From the NCBI GenBank assembly GCA_031273305.1, contig JAISSC010000030.1, positions 1-6,888 on the forward strand: DNA of 6,888 bases, read 5' to 3'. Position numbers and translations under genes: made by a program. Under the pieces are notes generated by a model. It saw only the letters and a list, made by a program, of their open reading frames with translations. It did not search any database and was not told the origin of the DNA. Shown here in pieces: positions 6,355 through 6,888 of the stretch. This DNA is from Flavobacteriaceae bacterium (lineage in GTDB: Bacteria; Bacteroidota; Bacteroidia; Flavobacteriales; Weeksellaceae). Within the stretch, counting starts at the first letter, position 1, and every line of letters starts with the position of its first letter.

Positions 6355-6888
6355 ATGAAAAGAATAACTAATTTGTTGTGTGCAGTTATTTTATCTGCTC
6401 TTGTATATCCTGCATTTGCTCAGGAACAAGCACAAAAAGAAATAGTTAAAAATAAATCGAAGGATAATTGGTTTATTTCTTTAGGAGGAGGACTTAGTAT
6501 ATTACAAGGAGAACAAGATAATCAAGCTAAATCCCTTGTTGATCGTTTCCGGTATTCGGGAGAGTTATCCGTAGGAAAGTGGTTTAATCCTTATTTCGGT
6601 TCACGCATTGAGTTGACAGCCGGCGGATTGCGAGGTTTTAATTTTAAGAATAACGCCGATATAGGAGGTAAGTATTTTCTTCCTGACAGAAGCTGGCGAT
6701 TAGATCCAATGACGCCGTATGACCAGCTTAAGAGTGCAAAAGCTAAAAACGGAGAAGACGGTTTTTGGCAAGAGTTTAATTATGGAGCCGCTACCTTCGA
6801 TTTGATGGTTAATCTTACTAATCTTTTCCGTGGATATTGGGGTGGCGAAAATGCCATAGATATTATACCTTATATCGGAGGAGGGGTT
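6355..6888 (+). CDS. OmpA-family outer-membrane beta-barrel protein (partial, 5' part)
   Basis: The first 178 codons are present; the gene runs off the right edge with its frame open. Residues 1-22 form a signal peptide cut after AFA, with Gln23 next. The mature part shows alternating barrel strands: WFISLGGGLSIL (39-50), YSGELSVGKWF (67-77), FGSRIELTAGGLRGF (81-95), FNYGAATFDLMVNL (141-154) and IDIIPYIGGG (168-177). Between them is a long polar loop (96-137) with Asp, Lys and Gly. The order DNWFISLGGG, GKWFNPYFGSR, FDLMVNLTN and IIPYIGGG resembles the N-terminal barrel of Porphyromonas OmpA-like proteins (Pgm6/Pgm7 type), which usually carry a C-terminal peptidoglycan-binding OmpA domain; that part would lie outside the window. 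A 33-base A-rich gap with no terminator separates it from the kinase gene, so co-transcription is possible. It could serve as a general porin/anchor or as part of the same surface-assembly set. Confidence 0.85.
   Translation, partial: MKRITNLLCAVILSALVYPAFAQEQAQKEIVKNKSKDNWFISLGGGLSILQGEQDNQAKSLVDRFRYSGELSVGKWFNPYFGSRIELTAGGLRGFNFKNNADIGGKYFLPDRSWRLDPMTPYDQLKSAKAKNGEDGFWQEFNYGAATFDLMVNLTNLFRGYWGGENAIDIIPYIGGGV

Overview
The window looks like a chromosomal piece of a Bacteroidota species, most likely order Bacteroidales. The evidence is a type A C-terminal sorting domain of the type IX secretion system (T9SS), Bacteroidetes-style tyrosine-kinase and OmpA-family barrel genes, A-rich leaders instead of well-spaced Shine-Dalgarno sites, and AT-rich spacers. 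I cannot name the genus. All genes I accept are on the + strand, and the coding region is nearly continuous.

Layout. Positions 2-115 hold the last 37 codons of an unrecognised gene. A 92-base AT-rich gap (116-207) follows, with a short tandem repeat. Then comes a tightly packed row of genes: (1) a 601-residue secreted protein with a T9SS sorting domain (208-2013); (2) a 263-residue exported protein that shares a predicted beta module with gene 1 but lacks the sorting domain (2015-2806, one base downstream); (3) a 93-residue exported protein with a Ser/Gly/Glu-rich middle and a Pro-Gly, hydrophobic, basic C-terminal tail like those of the PEP-CTERM/exosortase type (2844-3125); (4) a Wza-type polysaccharide export lipoprotein (3115-3924, overlapping gene 3 by 11 bases); (5) a Wzc-type polysaccharide co-polymerase/tyrosine kinase ending in a Tyr-Gly repeat (3931-6321); (6) the first 178 codons of an outer-membrane beta-barrel protein resembling the N-terminal half of Porphyromonas OmpA-like proteins (6355 to the window edge).

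How they may work together. Genes 4 and 5 form the usual export/control pair of a Wzy-dependent capsule or exopolysaccharide pathway: the kinase/co-polymerase sits in the inner membrane and the Wza-like ring carries polymer across the envelope. The kinase is probably controlled by phosphorylation of its C-terminal tyrosines. Genes 1-3 are exported proteins joined by very short spacers or an overlap to this pair, so co-transcription is likely. This suggests, as inference, that the exported proteins and the polysaccharide are made together as one surface layer. The most unusual element is gene 3, a tiny tail-sorted protein whose gene runs into the wza-like gene. No sortase, exosortase, glycosyltransferase, polymerase or flippase is visible here, so the rest of the pathway must lie elsewhere.

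I see no tRNA, rRNA, CRISPR array, insertion sequence, convincing promoter or intrinsic terminator. No gene-free stretch exceeds 92 bases.
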